Below, one piece after another: positions 61,951-64,000 of a stretch of 64,000 nucleotides of DNA. The position numbers and the translations under genes are program-made. A model generated the notes under the pieces. It saw nothing but the letters and a program-made list of their open reading frames with translations, ran no database searches and was not told the DNA's origin. The stretch spans positions 1 through 64,000 of the forward strand of contig CAJNOQ010000051.1 of NCBI GenBank assembly GCA_905250885.1. Reading direction: 5' to 3'. Position 1 is the first letter of the stretch. The number at the start of each line of letters is the position of its first letter. Origin of the DNA: Didymodactylos carnosus (Eukaryota > Rotifera > Eurotatoria > Philodinida > Philodinidae).

Positions 61951-61995
61951 CAAAATACATGATCAGATTTAGTAAAAATCTGATCATGTATTTTG
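61951..61995. repeat. Perfect 20-bp-arm hairpin
   Basis: CAAAATACATGATCAGATTT is followed by a 5-nt loop (AGTAA) and its exact complement. There is no T-run or neighbouring gene end to suggest a transcript terminator; it looks like a young palindromic insertion. Confidence 0.75.
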
Positions 61996-63182
61996 TAGAA
62001 GTTTTATACTTATTATTCTCTTCAATATTCTCTACCGCTCTTCCTTCTTGTTTTTTAGGGCTTCCCCTTCTTTTTTCACCTTGTCGATGGAATCAAAGAC
62101 CCAACTGACCCCAGATTTACACCAGACATAAAACATCGATGTATTTGCATCCAGAATTTCTTGATCTTTCGTGGGGTTTACTGAAAAACTTAGGTTTTAT
62201 AATGTTCCACCTACCGATAACTGCGTCCGATCAGATCCAAAATTTTCGGTCAATTCAAACTTATACTACAGATATTTCAAAACGGTAATTTTGTTTTTTG
62301 GATTTTTCTTCTCGAAATATGAAATTTGGGAAAAATCCTAGGTGAAACCTAGAATTTTGATTTTGAAAACTGTATACTCGAAAAGGGAAAAATTAGGAAC
62401 GAAAAAACAAAATTAATGTTCTGAGATATCGTCTTAGGTATCTGTGGTAAATTTTTGAGCACAATCGAATAATGTTTCGAAAAATAGCTGTCTCTGAGCT
62501 AAAGAAAAATTTCAGTATCTTTGTTCTAGATGATCTATTATAACTCTGTACAAAAAGTACATAGATGTTTCGAACTATAAGTAACTGAAACGTTTCTGAT
62601 CATATAAAACTTGTTTGCGTTCTTCCTCGATTGAATAGTATTTGTCTATTGAGGTGATACATTTTAATTTTTCTAAATTCGCTGAATCTCTTTTACCCCA
62701 TCGTTGGCAGACACACTGTCTGACTTTATTAGAACATATTTTCGCTTATAGTAAAAATTTGCGCTTTAAAAAAAGTTACTTATAATAAAAAATATCGTGT
62801 TTTTCACAACTAAATAACGACTGTTTTGTTTAAAAAATAAAAAGTCAGCGTAAAAATAGATATATTTGTTTACATGTATATTGCACAATAAAGAAAAAAT
62901 GTAAACACAAAAAAAACATAATTAACCAAAACGCAATTTATTATTACTTTTGAAATCTTTTTATATCCGTTTCCATGAATTTGAATCTAAAAACATTGTT
63001 TGAAATGATTGCACATAGACTCATCAAGATTATTTAGCGTAGATACTCGATTAAATAAAATTTCATGTGTACACATGTTTAAGAATAGAAAATTCATCGT
63101 TTAACAGTAACAGGATTAACAAAACACAGGATATGTCTTTCGATCAGTAAACGTGTATTTATGCAAATGCTTAGCTAAAAGA

Positions 63183-64000
63183 CTATTGATTAAATGATCC
63201 CATTTTTAGTTGCAATAAGGTCATGGCAGCATCGACCATGTCACCGTCTGTATTTAAGTTTTTGTTTGAATCTTCTTTCAGTGATAAATGAGTTTGCTCT
63301 TCTACTGATTGTAAATGAAAAATATTTTCTCGTTTGATGTTTATTGATGCTGATAAATGTGAAAAAACGCGTTCGTTTCGTCGTTTAGGAACGATATTTT
63401 CATCTGTCAAATTTTTATCATCTGTTGAAAGTGTTTGTTTTAATGTAGTTATTCTGAATTTTTTAATTTTTTTTATTGATGATTCACTTGTCGATGATAT
63501 ATGTTGATCTTGTTCTGTTGAATTGTTTGTCTGTTTATGTCTCAATAAAATATGTTTTCGTTCATTTGATAATCTCATATAAATATTTTTTATCTTTTCA
63601 CTGTTCAACGATAATTGTTTATCATTCATTGTTATCAGCATGTCTAATAATAGTAAACGTTTTGTTGTGTCCACTGTCCATAATGGACATCGCAGTTTAT
63701 TACCTGTGAATGGATCTTTTGTTATTTTGAAAAAAAATGATATTTGTTTTGTCATATGATAACGTATTTTACTTTTTAATCGAGCACTTTTTATTAATAT
63801 TTCATCCATTGAAGTTGTCGAAAATAAATTAGTTGATTGCTGTTCAATATTGTCCTCAATCCATTTGCATATTTCATTTAGTGTTAATGCATGATTCTTT
63901 GACTCTTCTATTGCGAATAATATCCAAAAACATAAGCCGGAATTTGGAGACGGTAAACCAGTGATTGATGAAGATTTAGAAAGATAGTCATTACCATTTA
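63183..64000 (-). CDS. Divergent forkhead/winged-helix-like protein, 5' part cut by window edge
   Basis: An open frame on the minus strand runs without interruption from base 63998 to TAG at 63183, at least 271 codons; the start lies beyond the window, so the Met at 63809 is internal. The first 95 visible residues fit the order of a forkhead domain: SGLCFWILFAIEES, LTLNEICKWIEDNI (helix 2, compare LTLSEIYxWI), KSKIRYHMTKQISFFFKI (recognition helix, compare NSIRHNLSxxxxFxKV) and LRCPLWTVD (wing, compare GxLWxVD). The canonical N-S-I-R-H-N of the recognition helix is replaced by K-S-K-I-R-Y-H, so DNA binding may be altered. The C-terminal 150 residues are charged and probably disordered. It would be a nuclear transcription factor if the assignment holds; the subfamily is unclear. 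Confidence 0.6.
   Translation of the reverse strand, partial: NGNDYLSKSSSITGLPSPNSGLCFWILFAIEESKNHALTLNEICKWIEDNIEQQSTNLFSTTSMDEILIKSARLKSKIRYHMTKQISFFFKITKDPFTGNKLRCPLWTVDTTKRLLLLDMLITMNDKQLSLNSEKIKNIYMRLSNERKHILLRHKQTNNSTEQDQHISSTSESSIKKIKKFRITTLKQTLSTDDKNLTDENIVPKRRNERVFSHLSASINIKRENIFHLQSVEEQTHLSLKEDSNKNLNTDGDMVDAAMTLLQLKMGSFNQ

Larger units (their letters stand above)
57974..63182 (+). other. 5.2 kb spacer between convergent TBC1D30-like and forkhead-like genes
   Basis: It holds the 3' ends of two convergent genes, a long inverted repeat at 59567-60497 and a perfect hairpin at 61951-61995. Short open frames here (for example 60868-61092) show no recognisable domain. The rest is AT-rich without visible structure. 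Confidence 0.6.

Noticed and set aside
63183-63809. Gene start at the Met at 63809
   Set aside because: The frame stays open to the window edge and the forkhead-like N-terminal half lies upstream of this Met, so it is internal.
1306-64000. Bacterial-style operons, CRISPR arrays or defence systems
   Set aside because: All recognisable genes are intron-bearing or metazoan-type, and no regularly spaced direct repeats were seen.

Overview
This is a very AT-rich nuclear window from an invertebrate animal. All recognisable genes are metazoan, split by spliceosomal introns with standard GT-AG borders, and the spacers are full of homopolymer runs and microsatellites. Base composition, many 50-70 nt introns beside multi-kilobase ones, and splice acceptors lying just upstream of several start codons would suit a rotifer, perhaps a bdelloid, but the sequence alone does not prove this. 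No tRNA, rRNA, CRISPR array, provirus or bacterial-type gene was recognised.

Layout. 1-1305 (minus) holds the N-terminal part of a DNAJC16-like ER J-domain protein, cut by the left edge. 2753-5055 (minus) is a complete SLC25 mitochondrial carrier whose largest intron carries an internally deleted LINE. 7578-8457 (plus) is ribosomal protein uL1 (RPL10A). 11090-14884 (plus) is the uridine-cytidine kinase/UPRT fusion UCKL1, with a foldback element filling one intron. 17771-18961 (plus) is an intronless PDCD7-like protein (U11/U12 59K, minor spliceosome). 24555-31532 (minus) is a myristoylated neuronal calcium sensor with a 5.3 kb first intron. 40820-47949 (plus) is a large unrecognised protein with two divergent SH3-like ends. 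50941-57973 (plus) is a TBC1D30-type Rab GAP with a likely alternative first exon. 63183-64000 (minus) is a partial, divergent forkhead-like protein running off the right edge.

The genes do not form one pathway; this looks like ordinary mixed animal gene order. Exon models for RPL10A, UCKL1, the carrier, the calcium sensor, the SH3 protein and the TBC protein all close in frame from start to stop, which is the main support for the coordinates.

The non-genic parts are richest in structure between 5 and 21 kb and between 59 and 62 kb, where about a dozen foldback or MITE-like palindromes sit. The 22-59 kb part, with the long-intron neuronal and signalling-type genes, shows few of these and is dominated by AT-rich unique-looking sequence and microsatellites. 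I see no clearly new multi-gene system. The most notable observations are the acceptor sites next to start codons (possible spliced-leader trans-splicing), the TBC1D30 alternative first exon, the unrecognised SH3 protein and the foldback element families.
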